Shown here one piece after another: positions 17,057 through 27,003 of a stretch of DNA of 64,000 nt. Position 1 is the stretch's first letter, and every line of letters begins with the position of its first letter. Source of the DNA: Curvibacter sp. CHRR-16. GTDB lineage: Bacteria; Pseudomonadota; Gammaproteobacteria; Burkholderiales; Burkholderiaceae_C. The stretch spans positions 186,001 through 250,000 of the forward strand of contig NZ_JAHCSH010000006.1 of the NCBI RefSeq assembly GCF_018474005.1, read 5' to 3'. The notes under the pieces were generated by a model, which saw only the letters and a list, made by a program, of their open reading frames with translations, searched no databases and was not told the DNA's origin. Position numbers and translations under genes: made by a program.

Positions 17057-18270
17057 GCGCTGGTATCGGTTACGGCTGGCGGGGCGATGTCGAACACTTG
17101 GCGCAGGTAGGCCAGGTAGTTCTCGTCGTCACACATGCTTTTGGAGGGAGTGTCGGAGAGTTTGGCCACAGGTTGGCCGTTGCAGCGCGTCATCTTGATG
17201 ACGATTTGCAGCGGTTCATAGCCCAAGTCGTTGGTGAGGTTGGTGCCAATGCCAAAGGCCAGCTGGCAGCGTCCGTGGAACTGCTCGTACAGAGCAATGG
17301 TGCGGGGGATGGTGAGACCGTCGCTGAAGATCAGCACCTTGGTGCGCGGATCTACGCGGTTGCGCTGGTAGTGCTCCAACATGCGCTCGCCCCACTGAAA
17401 CGGGTCGCCGCTGTCGTGGCGCGCACCGTCAAACAGCTTGCAAAAGTACATGTCAAAGTCGCGCAGGAAGGCGCTCATGCCATACACGTCTGAGAGGGCA
17501 ATGCCCAAGTCTCCCCGGTACTCACGCGCCCACGACTCAAACGCGAAGGTCTGGCTGTCGCGCAGACGCGGGCCCAGGGCTTGGGCTGCTTGCAAATATT
17601 CATGCGCCATGGTGCCCAGTGGGGTGTAACCCAGTGTGCGGGCAAAGTGCACATTGCTGGTACCGGCAAACTGGCCTTTGCCAGTGCCTACGGGTTTGAC
17701 TACGCCCAGATGTGACGCCAAGGTTTGCAACACCTCGTGATGCCACTGGCGTGAAAAGCGCCGGCGGGTGCCGTAATCGGCAATTTTCAGGGCGCTCAGG
17801 CCCACGCCTTTGAGTTGGCTGACTTTCTCCTGCAGGCGTACACGACCTTGGGCATAGTCAGGCTGCAACTGGGTATTGCGAAAGTACACCTCGTTGATGA
17901 TGGCCAGCAAGGGAATTTCAAACAAAATGGTGTGCAGCCAAGGGCCTTCTATCTCTAGTGACAGCTCGCCATTGGGCATCGGCTGCAGGCGCACGTATTT
18001 GGGGTTGAGGTGGAACAGCCCCAAAAAGTCCACAAAGTCGCTCTTGATAAAGCGCAAGCTGCGCAGGTAAGCCAACTCATCGTCCGTAAAGCGCAGCGTG
18101 CACAGCAGCTCGATCTCACGCTGAATTTCATCGGCAAACTGGGCCAAGTTGACGCCGGGGTTGCGGCACTTGAAACGGTATTGCACCTGCGCCCCCGGGA
18201 ACTGGTGCAGCACCGCCTGCATCATGGTGAACTTGTACAGGTCGGTGTCGAGAAGACTTTCAATAATCAT
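17053..18270 (-). CDS. pncB: Nicotinate phosphoribosyltransferase
   Basis: 405 residues, full length. Makes nicotinate mononucleotide from nicotinate and PRPP, using ATP, in the NAD salvage pathway. N-terminal [20 protein letters not shown] is the family hallmark; [10 protein letters not shown] contains the histidine that is phosphorylated in the E. coli enzyme; [14 protein letters not shown] is the PRPP-side loop; [11 protein letters not shown] and [15 protein letters not shown] close the active site. First gene of a three-gene minus-strand unit; the nitroreductase gene upstream ends 30 bases before it, so they may be co-transcribed. Confidence 0.95.
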   Translation of the reverse strand: MIIESLLDTDLYKFTMMQAVLHQFPGAQVQYRFKCRNPGVNLAQFADEIQREIELLCTLRFTDDELAYLRSLRFIKSDFVDFLGLFHLNPKYVRLQPMPNGELSLEIEGPWLHTILFEIPLLAIINEVYFRNTQLQPDYAQGRVRLQEKVSQLKGVGLSALKIADYGTRRRFSRQWHHEVLQTLASHLGVVKPVGTGKGQFAGTSNVHFARTLGYTPLGTMAHEYLQAAQALGPRLRDSQTFAFESWAREYRGDLGIALSDVYGMSAFLRDFDMYFCKLFDGARHDSGDPFQWGERMLEHYQRNRVDPRTKVLIFSDGLTIPRTIALYEQFHGRCQLAFGIGTNLTNDLGYEPLQIVIKMTRCNGQPVAKLSDTPSKSMCDDENYLAYLRQVFDIAPPAVTDTSA

Positions 18271-18300
18271 GGGCGCTGTGCTGGCATCAAACGGCAGGAC

Positions 18301-18990
18301 TTAGTCCAACCACTGGGTGAATTGGGCCACGGGTTCGCGTGGGGTATGGAAGGTGTTGACCAATGCGTCGGGGTCGGCATAACCCAGTGCCATGCCGCAC
18401 ACCAGCATCTCCTTATCGCTGGCGCCAATATGGGGCAACACGATGCTGGAAAAGCCATTCCATGCCGCCTGTGCACAGGTATGCAGCCCCTTGCCACGGG
18501 CTGCCAGCATGATGTTTTGCATGAACATGCCATAGTCCACCAGCGAGCCCCTGCCCATGATGCGATCCACCGTGAACATGAGGCCCACGGGGGCATCGAA
18601 AAAACGGAAATTGCGCTGGTGCTGGGCGTGCATCTTGTCTTTGTCGCCCTTGCCAATGCCCAAGAGTCCGTACAGGCTCCAGCCGTTTTCACGGCGGCGG
18701 TCTATGTAAGGACTCACCCACTCTTTGGGGTAGTAGTCGTATTCCTCTTTGTACTGCTCAGCCAAGTCGGGGTTGGCCCGCACGGCATCGTGCGCTGCGC
18801 ACACTTTGTCCACCAACTGATCACGACTGCCCCCCTGCAATACATACACCTTCCACGGCTGGCAATTGGTGCCAGAAGGTGCTCTGCTGGCCAAGGCCAA
18901 GATATCTGCAATGTCTTGCCGCGCTACTGGCTGCGGCAAAAAGGCACGGATGGACTGTCTGCTCTCAATGGCTTGCTCTACGGTGCTCAT
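18301..18990 (-). CDS. Nitroreductase family protein
   Basis: 229 residues from ATG 18990 (MSTVEQAIESRQSIRAF). FMN-binding segments: SRQSIRAF (phosphate), APSGTNCQPWK, and DYGMFMQNIMLAARGKGL. The family reduces nitro groups, quinones or flavins with NAD(P)H. The central insert with RRRENGWSLYGLLGIGKGDK matches the larger NfnB-like members. A longer reading frame upstream exists but runs into the phasin promoter and lacks a start signal. Divergent from the phasin gene (197-bp gap). Function beyond redox chemistry is not deducible; some nitroreductase-like enzymes salvage nicotinate, but that is speculation from pncB adjacency. Confidence 0.88.
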   Translation of the reverse strand: MSTVEQAIESRQSIRAFLPQPVARQDIADILALASRAPSGTNCQPWKVYVLQGGSRDQLVDKVCAAHDAVRANPDLAEQYKEEYDYYPKEWVSPYIDRRRENGWSLYGLLGIGKGDKDKMHAQHQRNFRFFDAPVGLMFTVDRIMGRGSLVDYGMFMQNIMLAARGKGLHTCAQAAWNGFSSIVLPHIGASDKEMLVCGMALGYADPDALVNTFHTPREPVAQFTQWLD

Positions 18991-19087
18991 GGATATCCCA
19001 CTGGTTGTATTCACTGTGATGCTCACTGGTTTGGCATTGTGCCAGCGCCAGCAAAATAGGCTTTTTAGGGTAAACGGACTAAATTTG

Positions 19088-19098
19088 CTGCACTGCAC
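19088..19098. promoter_or_regulatory. TGC palindrome upstream of phaP promoter (PhaR-like site)
   Basis: CTGCACTGCAC is a near match to the CTGC-N3-GCAG pattern reported for the PHA regulator PhaR in Paracoccus (from memory). It lies about 10 bp upstream of the -35 element of the phasin promoter. Confidence 0.45.
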
Positions 19099-19107
19099 AA
19101 AAATCAC

Positions 19108-19136
19108 TTGCAGCAGAAAAAATACGGGAACATAAT
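19108..19136 (+). promoter_or_regulatory. Sigma-70-type promoter of the phasin gene
   Basis: TTGCAG (19108-19113), a 17-bp spacer, and CATAAT (19131-19136) form a good -35/-10 pair. Transcription would begin near 19143, giving a leader of about 45 bases before ATG 19188. Confidence 0.65.
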
Positions 19137-19146
19137 TCGCTCCATG

Positions 19147-19157
19147 CTGCAGTGCAG
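19147..19157. promoter_or_regulatory. Perfect CTGC-N3-GCAG palindrome in the phasin leader (PhaR-like operator)
   Basis: CTGCAGTGCAG lies just after the predicted transcription start, a position where bound repressor would block transcription. Flanking bases extend the symmetry to TGCTGC-AGT-GCAGCA. Confidence 0.55.
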
Positions 19158-19187
19158 CACAAACCACCCAACCCTGGAGGATTCATC

Positions 19188-19733
19188 ATGTTGACAGTAG
19201 AGCAAATCATGGCAGCCCACAAAGCTAATCTGGAAACCCTGTTTGGCCTGACCAACAAAGCGTTTGAAAGCGTTGAGAAGGTAGTTGAGTTGAATCTGGC
19301 TACCTCCAAAACCGCACTGAACGAAGTCGCGGGACACACCCAAACCCTGCTGAGCGTGAAAGACGCGCAAGAACTGTTGGCCTTGCAATCGAGCTTGTTG
19401 CAGCCCTTGGCAGAAAAAGCCGCTGCTTACAGCCGCCACCTGTACGACATTGCCAGCACCACCCAAGCTGAGTTTTCCAAAGTGGCCGAAAGCCAAACAG
19501 CTGAAGCCCAGCAAAAGTTTGCCAACTTCGTAGACAGCACATCCAAGAACGCGCCCGCTGGCACAGAAACTGCTGTAGCTATTTTGAAGAGTTCCGTTGC
19601 AGCCACCAACAATGCATTGGAGTCTGTGCAAAAAGTGATCAAGCAAGCCACTGAAATGGCCGAAGCCAATTTCAATGCGGTGAGCAGCACTGCCACACAA
19701 ACAACCAAAGCAGCGACAACTCGTAAGCGTTAA
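19188..19733 (+). CDS. phaP: Phasin (PHA granule protein)
   Basis: 181 residues from ATG 19188, with TGGAGGA about ten bases before it. Almost entirely helical, poor in Cys/Trp, rich in Ala/Thr/Lys/Glu, beginning [26 protein letters not shown] as in the phasin_2 family. Phasins coat polyhydroxyalkanoate granules and control their size. The ending [10 protein letters not shown] is a typical Ala/Lys tail. The strong upstream promoter flanked by TGC palindromes fits PHA-responsive control by PhaR, which is not itself in this window. This indicates that the organism stores PHA. Confidence 0.93.
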   Translation: MLTVEQIMAAHKANLETLFGLTNKAFESVEKVVELNLATSKTALNEVAGHTQTLLSVKDAQELLALQSSLLQPLAEKAAAYSRHLYDIASTTQAEFSKVAESQTAEAQQKFANFVDSTSKNAPAGTETAVAILKSSVAATNNALESVQKVIKQATEMAEANFNAVSSTATQTTKAATTRKR

Positions 19734-19913
19734 TCAGACAGGTTAGTGAGAGTTAAGGTTTTTTTCCAAACTTTCACTAGTCGACGAGGGAAAACCCTGA
19801 GATAATAAGACCCAGTAAGTACCGATTTTTCAGTTGTCTCCTCGGGTCCTTTCGACACCATCAGTGGTTCAGGGATCCTTTCAAAGCCTCGTTGCAAAAC
19901 GAGGCTTTTTTTT
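19734..19913 (+). terminator. Phasin 3' region with intrinsic terminator
   Basis: About 150 bases without a gene follow phaP, including a small AGGG-AAAA-CCCT hairpin. The region ends with a strong terminator: GCCTCGTT (19886-19893) pairs with AACGAGGC (19898-19905) around a GCAA loop, followed by eight T residues. The long 3' untranslated region could stabilise the phasin mRNA or release a small RNA; I see no promoter proving a separate RNA. Confidence 0.75.
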
Positions 19914-19930
19914 ATCCGTCACTATGCCGC

Positions 19931-20860
19931 TCACTTGGTTTTGGCATCGATGGCCGCTCGCAATTCGGGTAAGGCCTTGAGCATGGCTTGACGCCCTGCT
20001 TCGATAGAGCGCTTGCGCGCAGTGAAATCAGAGCTTCCAATGCCTGTGAGTACGGGGCGCACGACCACATCGGCTTTTTGCAATTCAAACTGGTTGATGC
20101 TTTTGCCCATGATGGTGAAGGTCTGCAACAGCACTTCCAGTGTTCCATTGGTGGGGGCACCTTCCGGTGGGCTCGAAATATCGACCGCAATGACCAAATC
20201 CGCTCCCATTTTGCGTGCGGCACTCACCGGCACAGGGGCCACTAAGCCACCATCCACGTAGTCGTGCCCGGCAATTTTCACTGGCTGAAAAACACCTGGC
20301 ACCGAGCTAGAAGCACGCACCGCTGTGCCAGTATCCCCGCGGCGAAAGAGCACTTCATTGCCTGTCGACAAATCTGTAGCCAAGATGCCCAATGGAACAG
20401 GCATTTCCTCCATGAGTTTGTTGCCTACTTGGTTGTTTACAAACTTGGCCAACGCCTCCCCGCGGAGCAAACCACGGTTAAACAGGGGCAAAGTCCAGTC
20501 GGCAATCGTGGACTCATCCATGCCTTCTGCAACCTGTTGCAACTGCCGACCAGTTTTGCCGCTGGCATACAAAGCGGCTACCAAACTGCCCGCCGAAGTG
20601 CCCGCAACCAAATTGGGGGTAATCCCGTTTTCTTCCAACACTTGAATTACCCCGACGTGGGCAAAACCACGGGCCGCACCGCCCCCCAAAGCTAAACCCA
20701 CTTTGGGTGGTGTGCGCACAATGGGTTGTGCAGGAATAGCAGAAACCGTGGAAGAGTTGGCAATTTTGTCAGCCGATGGTGCTGTGGAACACCCGGCTAA
20801 AACCACGACACAAAAAAAGAGCGCCGCCCCAAAGCGGCGCTTAAATACCGATACCGACAT
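19931..20860 (-). CDS. Patatin-like phospholipase, predicted lipoprotein
   Basis: 309 residues. The signal peptide ends in a lipobox LAGC (Cys24), so the protein is predicted to be lipid-anchored in the envelope. The patatin catalytic dyad is present: oxyanion loop GGGAARG (59-65), nucleophile Ser89 in GTSAG, and the Asp in YVDGGLVAPVP. RssA/YlbK-like patatins hydrolyse acyl esters; the substrate is not known. It starts five bases after the clpA stop, so it is probably translated from the clpSA transcript even though the functions appear unrelated. Confidence 0.9.
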   Translation of the reverse strand: MSVSVFKRRFGAALFFCVVVLAGCSTAPSADKIANSSTVSAIPAQPIVRTPPKVGLALGGGAARGFAHVGVIQVLEENGITPNLVAGTSAGSLVAALYASGKTGRQLQQVAEGMDESTIADWTLPLFNRGLLRGEALAKFVNNQVGNKLMEEMPVPLGILATDLSTGNEVLFRRGDTGTAVRASSSVPGVFQPVKIAGHDYVDGGLVAPVPVSAARKMGADLVIAVDISSPPEGAPTNGTLEVLLQTFTIMGKSINQFELQKADVVVRPVLTGIGSSDFTARKRSIEAGRQAMLKALPELRAAIDAKTK

Positions 20861-20865
20861 ACTGT

Positions 20866-23187
20866 TTAACTGGCTGCAGCCTCTTCAGTTTTCGATTTAC
20901 CCTCTTTCTTGGGCAACGGTTGGATATCCAGCTGCACTTTGGCTTCCGCACCTTCGGGCTCTTCCAAGTCCACAGTAAGACGACCACCATCGACCAAACG
21001 ACCAAACAGCAACTCGTCAGCCAAAGAGCGACGGATAGTGTCTTGGATCAGGCGCTGCATGGGACGCGCACCCATGAGGGGATCAAAGCCCTTTTTGGCC
21101 AAATGCTTGCGCAGTTTGTCCGTGAAGGTGACTTCCACTTTCTTCTCACCCAACTGGTTTTCCAGTTGCAGCAAGAACTTGTCCACCACACGCAAGATGA
21201 CAACTTCGTCCAATGGCTTGAAGTTCACAATGGCATCCAAGCGGTTGCGGAACTCCGGCGTGAAGGTGCGCTTGATATCGCCCATTTCGTCGCCTGCCTG
21301 GCGTGGATTGGTAAAACCGATGGTCGCCTTGGTCATGGTCTCAGCACCCGCATTGGTCGTCATGATGATGATGACGTTGCGGAAGTCAGCCTTGCGCCCG
21401 TTGTTGTCGGTCAGCGTGCCATGGTCCATGACCTGCAGTAGGACGTTGAAGACATCAGGGTGTGCCTTCTCCATCTCGTCCAACAGCAGCACGCAATGCG
21501 GCTTCTTGGTGACGGCTTCGGTGAGCAAACCACCTTGATCAAAGCCCACGTAGCCGGGAGGCGCGCCTATCAGGCGACTCACGGCATGGCGCTCCATGTA
21601 CTCGCTCATGTCAAAGCGCACGAGGTCAATACCCATGATGTAGGCCAACTGCTTGGCCGCCTCTGTCTTGCCCACACCAGTGGGACCACTGAACAAGAAA
21701 GCGCCAATGGGTTTGTCGGTCTTGCCCAAACCAGAACGTGCCATCTTGACGGCAGCGGCCAGCATGTCCAATGCCGCGTCTTGACCGAACACCACACTCT
21801 TAAGGTCGCGCTCCAAGGTTTTGAGCTTGCCGCGGTCGTCGCTGGACACATTGGCAGGGGGAATGCGAGCAATCTTGGCCACGATCTCTTCCACCTCAGC
21901 CTTGCTGATGGTCTTTTTGCGCTTGCTGGCTGGCAAGATGCGCTGAGCAGCTCCGGCTTCATCGATCACATCAATCGCCTTGTCAGGCAAATGGCGATCG
22001 TTGATGAATTTGGCACTGAGTTCGGCCGCCGCCTGCAAAGCGCCCAAGGCGTATTTGACGTTGTGGTGCTCTTCGAAGCGGGACTTCAGGCCCTTCAAGA
22101 TTTCCACGGTTTGGTCCACCGTGGGCTCGACCACATCGACCTTTTGGAAGCGGCGGGACAGCGCAGCATCTTTTTCAAAAATGCCACGGTATTCGGTGAA
22201 AGTGGTAGCGCCGATGCAGCGCAGTTGACCACTGGAGAGCGCAGGCTTGAGCAAATTCGACGCATCCAAGGTGCCGCCCGATGCAGCGCCCGCACCGATC
22301 AGGGTGTGGATTTCATCGATAAACAGAACCGCATGGGGCTTTTCCTTCAAGGCTTTGAGCACTGCTTTGAGGCGTTGCTCAAAATCACCACGGTATTTGG
22401 TTCCGGCCAGCAAAGCGCCCATATCCAAGGCGTAAACCGTGGCTTCTTGCAGCACTTCAGGCACGCTGCCTTGGGTGATGCGCCATGCCAAACCCTCAGC
22501 AATCGCAGTTTTTCCTACGCCGGCTTCGCCCACCAACAACGGGTTGTTCTTGCGGCGGCGGCACAGGATTTGCACCACACGATCCACCTCGAACTCACGG
22601 CCAATGAGGGGATCTATGCGGCCTTCTTTGGCCGACTGATTGAGGTTTTGGGTGTACAGATCCAGCGGCGAGGCTTTTTCGTTGCGTTCAGCACCAGCCT
22701 CTTCGCTCTCTTGGTTGCTCTCTGGCGCTTTGGGGGGCTCTTGCTGGTCGGTCTTCTTGATGCCGTGGGCAATAAAGTTCACCACATCCAAGCGGGTAAC
22801 CCCCTGTTGGTGCAAGTAATAAACGGCGTGGGAGTCTTTCTCGCCAAAGATTGCCACCAGCACGTTGGCACCGGTCACCTCTTTTTTGCCACTGCCAGTG
22901 CTCTGCACGTGCATGATGGCGCGCTGTATCACGCGCTGAAAACCCAAAGTCGGTTGGGTATCCACTTCTTCAGTGCCGCCAACCTGCGGGGTGTTGTCTT
23001 TAATGAAAGTGGATAGCGATTTGCGCAAATCATCGATATTGGCAGCACAAGCAACCAATACGGCTTGGGCGCTGGGATTATCCAGCAGCGCAAGGAGCAA
23101 GTGCTCTACCGTGATGAATTCATGTCGCTGCTGCCGGGCTTCCACAAACGCCATGTGGAGGCTGACTTCAAGCTCTTGGGCAATCAT
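20866..23187 (-). CDS. clpA: ATP-dependent Clp protease ATP-binding subunit ClpA
   Basis: 773 residues. N domain (1-145), first AAA module with Walker A GEAGVGKT (220-227) and Walker B LFIDEIH, second module with GPTGVGKT (501-508) and [11 protein letters not shown], and an IGF tripeptide (in KATIGFTN), which corresponds to the ClpP-docking IGL loop. It unfolds substrates and feeds them to ClpP in the cytosol; ClpS delivers N-degron substrates. AAGGAG precedes ATG 23187. Downstream of clpS (82 bp) as expected; clpP is not here. Confidence 0.97.
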   Translation of the reverse strand: MIAQELEVSLHMAFVEARQQRHEFITVEHLLLALLDNPSAQAVLVACAANIDDLRKSLSTFIKDNTPQVGGTEEVDTQPTLGFQRVIQRAIMHVQSTGSGKKEVTGANVLVAIFGEKDSHAVYYLHQQGVTRLDVVNFIAHGIKKTDQQEPPKAPESNQESEEAGAERNEKASPLDLYTQNLNQSAKEGRIDPLIGREFEVDRVVQILCRRRKNNPLLVGEAGVGKTAIAEGLAWRITQGSVPEVLQEATVYALDMGALLAGTKYRGDFEQRLKAVLKALKEKPHAVLFIDEIHTLIGAGAASGGTLDASNLLKPALSSGQLRCIGATTFTEYRGIFEKDAALSRRFQKVDVVEPTVDQTVEILKGLKSRFEEHHNVKYALGALQAAAELSAKFINDRHLPDKAIDVIDEAGAAQRILPASKRKKTISKAEVEEIVAKIARIPPANVSSDDRGKLKTLERDLKSVVFGQDAALDMLAAAVKMARSGLGKTDKPIGAFLFSGPTGVGKTEAAKQLAYIMGIDLVRFDMSEYMERHAVSRLIGAPPGYVGFDQGGLLTEAVTKKPHCVLLLDEMEKAHPDVFNVLLQVMDHGTLTDNNGRKADFRNVIIIMTTNAGAETMTKATIGFTNPRQAGDEMGDIKRTFTPEFRNRLDAIVNFKPLDEVVILRVVDKFLLQLENQLGEKKVEVTFTDKLRKHLAKKGFDPLMGARPMQRLIQDTIRRSLADELLFGRLVDGGRLTVDLEEPEGAEAKVQLDIQPLPKKEGKSKTEEAAAS

Positions 23188-23269
23188 ATGAACTCCTTTT
23201 CGCCTTGCTCTGAAACTCTAATGTAGCGGCATTTGGGGGCGTCGTTGCCTGATTTCAACAACACCTTGT

Positions 23270-23620
23270 TCAGCCCGGGGCTGGTTCACAAATGCACTGC
23301 AGCGGATGCCCGTCACGGTGTGCTGCTCGCAGCACCAGTTCTGTTTTGGTTTGGGCAATATCTTTTGGATAAATACCGCAAACCCCGCGACCCTCGGTAT
23401 GAATTTTGAGCATGATTTGTGTCGCTGCTTCCAAATCCTTGCCAAAAAGTTCTTGCAGCACAGCAACGACGAACTCCATGGGGGTGTAGTCGTCGTTGAG
23501 CATGACGACTTGGTGCATCGGCGGAGGTTGGGTACGCAGCGTAAGGCGATCAAGCACCAAGGCTTCATCGTCCGACGGCCCCGGTGTGTGACTGGGAGGA
23601 ATAGGTTTTCGACTGGCCAT
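23270..23620 (-). CDS. clpS: ClpS adaptor protein
   Basis: 116 residues. Adaptor that recognises N-terminal destabilising residues and hands substrates to ClpA. Family core: [20 protein letters not shown] stretch seen as [20 protein letters not shown], then [28 protein letters not shown]. The Asn-Asp pair in LNDDYT and the downstream Met/His residues form the N-degron pocket. N-terminal 30 residues are flexible as usual. Gap of 45 bp to the upstream acyl-CoA ligase stop. Confidence 0.96.
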   Translation of the reverse strand: MASRKPIPPSHTPGPSDDEALVLDRLTLRTQPPPMHQVVMLNDDYTPMEFVVAVLQELFGKDLEAATQIMLKIHTEGRGVCGIYPKDIAQTKTELVLRAAHRDGHPLQCICEPAPG

Positions 23621-23665
23621 GCAAGCATTGTATGCAGCCTCGGCTGCTGCTTGCAGGAGTTGGTT

Positions 23666-25303
23666 TCAAACCGTTTGCGCAGAGGGTAATTGGTAATCCT
23701 TGAGCACGTCTCGCAGTTTGTTTTTCTGCATTTTTCCTGTGCCGCCCAGTGGAATGCTGTCCACAAACACCACATCGTCTGGGATCTGCCACTTACTCAT
23801 CTTGCCTTGGTAAAAGGCCAACAAGTCGGCGGTCTCCAAGGCCATGCCGGGCTTTTTGACCACCACAACAATGGGACGCTCGTCCCACTTGGGGTGGGGC
23901 ACCCCAATGCAGGCAGCCATGGCCACTGCAGGGTGGGCCATGGCAATGTTCTCCACATCGATGGAACTAATCCATTCCCCACCCGATTTGATGACGTCTT
24001 TGCTGCGGTCGGTAATTTGCAAATAGCCATCGGCATCGATGGTGGCCACGTCGCCACTGGGGAACCAACCATCTTGCAAAGGCGAAGGGTTGTCGCTGCG
24101 GTAATAGTCCTTCATAACCCACGCCCCTCGAACTAACAAGTCACCTGGCGTCTTGCCGTCATGCGGCAGTGGCTGGCCATGTCCATCAACTATTTCGATG
24201 TCCACACCAAACACGCCACGCCCTTGTTTGATGCGCAAGGCATGTTGTGCTTGCACATCCAACCCCATGTGTTTGCGCTTCAAGGTATTGACGGTACCCA
24301 CAGGGGATGTCTCAGTCATTCCCCAAGCGTGGCGTACATCCACACCGTAGTCTTGGGCAAAGGTGCGCAGCATGGCTGGTGGGCATGCAGAGCCGCCCAC
24401 GACGGTGGAGCGCAGAGTATTGAAGCGCAACCCTTGACTTTGCACGTATCCCAGCAGCATTTGCCACACTGTGGGCACACCAGCCGCCATGGTGACTTGC
24501 TCCGCCTCCATCAGTTCGTAGACAGATTTGCCATCCAAGGCAGCGCCCGGGAAAACCAACGTAAAACCTGTGAGCGCTGCGGCATACGGCAAGCCCCATG
24601 CATTGACGTGGAACATAGGTACAACGGCCAGCACCACCTGTTGGGCACCCAGCCCCATGGCATCGGGCATCGCAATGGCCATGGCATGCAATACGGACGA
24701 ACGGTGGCTGTACAGAACGCCTTTGGGGTTGCCCGTAGTGCCGCTGGTGTAGCAAAGGCTGGAGGCAGTGTTCTCATCCAATTGCGGCCATGCATAAACA
24801 GTAGGATGTCCGGCAATCCACTGCTCATAGCTCACCAGATTGGGGATACCGCTGTCTACAGGCAGTTTGTCTGCATCACACAAAGCCACATAGTGCCGAA
24901 TGCTGGGCACTTTGCTCTGCAGGGCTTGCACCAAGGGCAGGAAACTCAGATCAAAGCACAGCACCTCATCCTCGGCGTGGTTGCAAATCCATGCCATTTG
25001 CTCTGGGTGCAGGCGGGGGTTGATGGTATGGAGCACACGGCCAGAGCCGCTGACACCGTAATACAGCTCGAAGTGGCGGTAGCCATTCCACGCCAAGGTG
25101 GCGACACGGCTTCCAGCAGGAATATTCCACGCATCCAAGGCATGGGCCGCTTGGCACGCCCTGTTGGCCACTTGGCTGTAGTCGCTGCGGTGGATATCCC
25201 CTTCGACACGCCGCGAAATGATGGGGGTGTCTCTATGCTGGGTTCTGGCAAATTCCAACAACGACGAAACCAAAAGAGGATAGTGTTGCATCAAACCCAG
25301 CAT
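23666..25303 (-). CDS. Medium/long-chain acyl-CoA ligase
   Basis: 545 residues, full length for the ANL superfamily. ATP-binding P-loop YTSGTTGNPKG (185-195), A5 motif HAWGMTETSP, A7 SGDVATID and A8 region DRSKDVIKSGGEWIS, and the C-terminal catalytic lysine in GGTGKMQKNKL are all present. It adenylates a carboxylic acid and forms the CoA thioester; sequence style resembles AlkK/DmdB-like ligases (medium-chain or methylthiopropionate), but specificity is not determinable. AAGGAG sits seven bases before ATG 25303. It follows epsI by 26 bases on the same strand. Confidence 0.9.
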   Translation of the reverse strand: MLGLMQHYPLLVSSLLEFARTQHRDTPIISRRVEGDIHRSDYSQVANRACQAAHALDAWNIPAGSRVATLAWNGYRHFELYYGVSGSGRVLHTINPRLHPEQMAWICNHAEDEVLCFDLSFLPLVQALQSKVPSIRHYVALCDADKLPVDSGIPNLVSYEQWIAGHPTVYAWPQLDENTASSLCYTSGTTGNPKGVLYSHRSSVLHAMAIAMPDAMGLGAQQVVLAVVPMFHVNAWGLPYAAALTGFTLVFPGAALDGKSVYELMEAEQVTMAAGVPTVWQMLLGYVQSQGLRFNTLRSTVVGGSACPPAMLRTFAQDYGVDVRHAWGMTETSPVGTVNTLKRKHMGLDVQAQHALRIKQGRGVFGVDIEIVDGHGQPLPHDGKTPGDLLVRGAWVMKDYYRSDNPSPLQDGWFPSGDVATIDADGYLQITDRSKDVIKSGGEWISSIDVENIAMAHPAVAMAACIGVPHPKWDERPIVVVVKKPGMALETADLLAFYQGKMSKWQIPDDVVFVDSIPLGGTGKMQKNKLRDVLKDYQLPSAQTV

Positions 25304-25329
25304 GTAGTGTCTCCTTGATGTATCTGGTT

Positions 25330-26013
25330 TTATATCCCCCGCCCAAGCACCCGATTGCGAAACTCCGTTGGTAGGGCATCGGCAAGGTCTTTTAAAAACG
25401 CTGCCTGCAAATCATGCCCACGCTTCATATCAGCATCTATGCTGGAAACCCGCACCAACATGCCATCAGGAATCAAACCTTGGAGGCCCAATTCGAATTG
25501 GGCAATCTTTTGATCTAAGCGTGAGACAGTTGCTCGATCACCAACCACCATCCAATAAGTAATGGGTTCATTGCGGTTGCCTTGTTTGGCCATCAGATAC
25601 CGCGTAGGCACAGCTCGATCACTCAATACCAACTGACCGGTGAAATTACTCAATATTTGGAACCCCTGCGCTGGGTAACACACCTCTGGCATGTGAGCCC
25701 GAGTTGCATCAGACTGATCCCCCCCATAGGCGACAGACAACATGATGCGCCGACCATTGCTATTGATATAAGTGCGCGTCAGCGTTTGGTTATAAATGCT
25801 GTTGAGCAATGCCTGCGTTTCAGGCGAAGGCTGCACAATGCGAGCAAACGGATCCACAGTCCAATCGGCAAATGCAGCAGGAAAAATCTTTTCCAAATCT
25901 GGTTTACCCAACACATCGGCCATGTGTTTACTTGGTGTCATGTAGTGAGCCACTGCTGATGCAGTCACCGCTGACAACAACACAGCAACAGCGCGTCTAC
26001 GAGTGGGGCTCAT
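25330..26013 (-). CDS. epsI: Exosortase B-associated protein EpsI
   Basis: 227 residues, one N-terminal membrane segment and a periplasmic domain. The EpsI family accompanies exosortases in EPS/PEP-CTERM loci. Typical parts: the ADWTVD region near residue 50, LSVAYGGDQSDATRAHMPEVCYPAQGF with a conserved Cys, and ITYWMVVGD. Its start overlaps the xrtB stop by four bases (ATGA), so the two are translationally coupled. The exact biochemical role is not established; the Cys and His residues in HMPEVCYPAQG are candidates for an active site. Confidence 0.92.
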   Translation of the reverse strand: MSPTRRRAVAVLLSAVTASAVAHYMTPSKHMADVLGKPDLEKIFPAAFADWTVDPFARIVQPSPETQALLNSIYNQTLTRTYINSNGRRIMLSVAYGGDQSDATRAHMPEVCYPAQGFQILSNFTGQLVLSDRAVPTRYLMAKQGNRNEPITYWMVVGDRATVSRLDQKIAQFELGLQGLIPDGMLVRVSSIDADMKRGHDLQAAFLKDLADALPTEFRNRVLGRGI

Positions 26014-26900
26014 ACTGCTTTCTCCCGAAAAAACAAACCCAAAACGTAGTCAGTACCCAAGACGAGCACCAAGCCCACTGCAAATAGCAACATGCCAGCG
26101 AAGCCATGAATGAAGCCCTGCCCAGCTTCATTGCCCATGTGGTATGTAACGAGCACCAAAATCATGACACGCACCACATTGGCAGCAAATGCTATTGGTA
26201 TCACGGAAATAGCCAGCAGCACATTGCGTTTGACCGATTTGTATTGCATGAGATTCATGTACAGCAAGCCCAGCGCCTCTAAAGTAAACATAGAGTTCAA
26301 GCCCGCACACGCATCTGCCACGAGCAATTGGTACGGCCCCACATTCAAAATGACACCAACACGACTCACCGGATAGCCGATTTGGTACAGCAAATCCGAC
26401 GCCACAATAGAAACGGCCATTTTCAACGGCGCAGTAACAATAGCCACCAATGCTTCAGGGTAAGGTGTCATGAACACCAAGAAGAACAGTGGGAACCACA
26501 CCAAGCGCAGAACCCGCGCCCCCCAGAAAAGCAAAATAAAAGCCAGCACCACACCCACTTGTGAGCCGACCTCGAGCATCAAGAACGACTGTGATTTGCC
26601 TATGATGTAAGCCAACAGACTCAGAGCAAGCACTGCACTACCCCAACCGATTTGGGGTGCTTTGGGCAGAGCAGCTACAGCATGCCGAGCACGAAAAAAC
26701 AGCCACACACTGACTACAAAAATGATGGGGCCATGCCCCTGCTCATCAGTAACCCAAATGGTGTGGGCCAAATTCCAGTAGCTTTGGGCATACATCAATA
26801 CCAGCGCTAGAGCCAAGAAACCCAAAGTCCATGGATCGCTTCCGCTTGGCAACCAACCGCCCCCCCCAGAGGGTGTTATGTCTTTTGCATCTGTAGTCAT
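26010..26900 (-). CDS. xrtB: Exosortase B (XrtB)
   Basis: 296 residues with about eight membrane spans. The transpeptidase-like triad is visible: Cys198 in ADACAGLNS, Arg244 in NVVRVMILVL and His265 in FIHGFAGM. Exosortases cut PEP-CTERM proteins near the Pro-Glu-Pro-like motif at the inner membrane and are thought to transfer them to the envelope or matrix. The expected substrate in this window is the protein at 51906-52601. Coupled to epsI; divergent from the WecG-type gene across about 100 bp with no strong ribosome-binding site visible. Confidence 0.94.
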   Translation of the reverse strand: MTTDAKDITPSGGGGWLPSGSDPWTLGFLALALVLMYAQSYWNLAHTIWVTDEQGHGPIIFVVSVWLFFRARHAVAALPKAPQIGWGSAVLALSLLAYIIGKSQSFLMLEVGSQVGVVLAFILLFWGARVLRLVWFPLFFLVFMTPYPEALVAIVTAPLKMAVSIVASDLLYQIGYPVSRVGVILNVGPYQLLVADACAGLNSMFTLEALGLLYMNLMQYKSVKRNVLLAISVIPIAFAANVVRVMILVLVTYHMGNEAGQGFIHGFAGMLLFAVGLVLVLGTDYVLGLFFREKAV

Positions 26901-27003
26901 ATATTTTCATCCCGTGCATCCATTATTGGCATGCCAGCGATCTTCCCTTAAAACGATAATGTTACTGTTTTCCACACAGACCCCAGCAGGGAGCAATTTG
27001 GCA

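Noticed and set aside
16019-17110. A long plus-strand frame opposite the hydroxyacid dehydrogenase
   Set aside because: Antisense shadow of a clear enzyme gene; low-complexity Gly/Ala/His composition.
21460-23016. A 518-codon open frame on the plus strand opposite clpA
   Set aside because: It is the antisense of conserved ClpA coding, has no family features or start signal, and reflects GC-biased codon use.
23621-23665. A possible -10 (TACAAT) immediately before clpS suggesting a leaderless mRNA
   Set aside because: The matching -35 is poor and the interval contains GCAGC-type repeats, so the evidence is too weak.
24161-25318. A 385-codon plus-strand frame opposite the acyl-CoA ligase
   Set aside because: The minus strand has the P-loop and catalytic lysine in the right order and a good ribosome-binding site.
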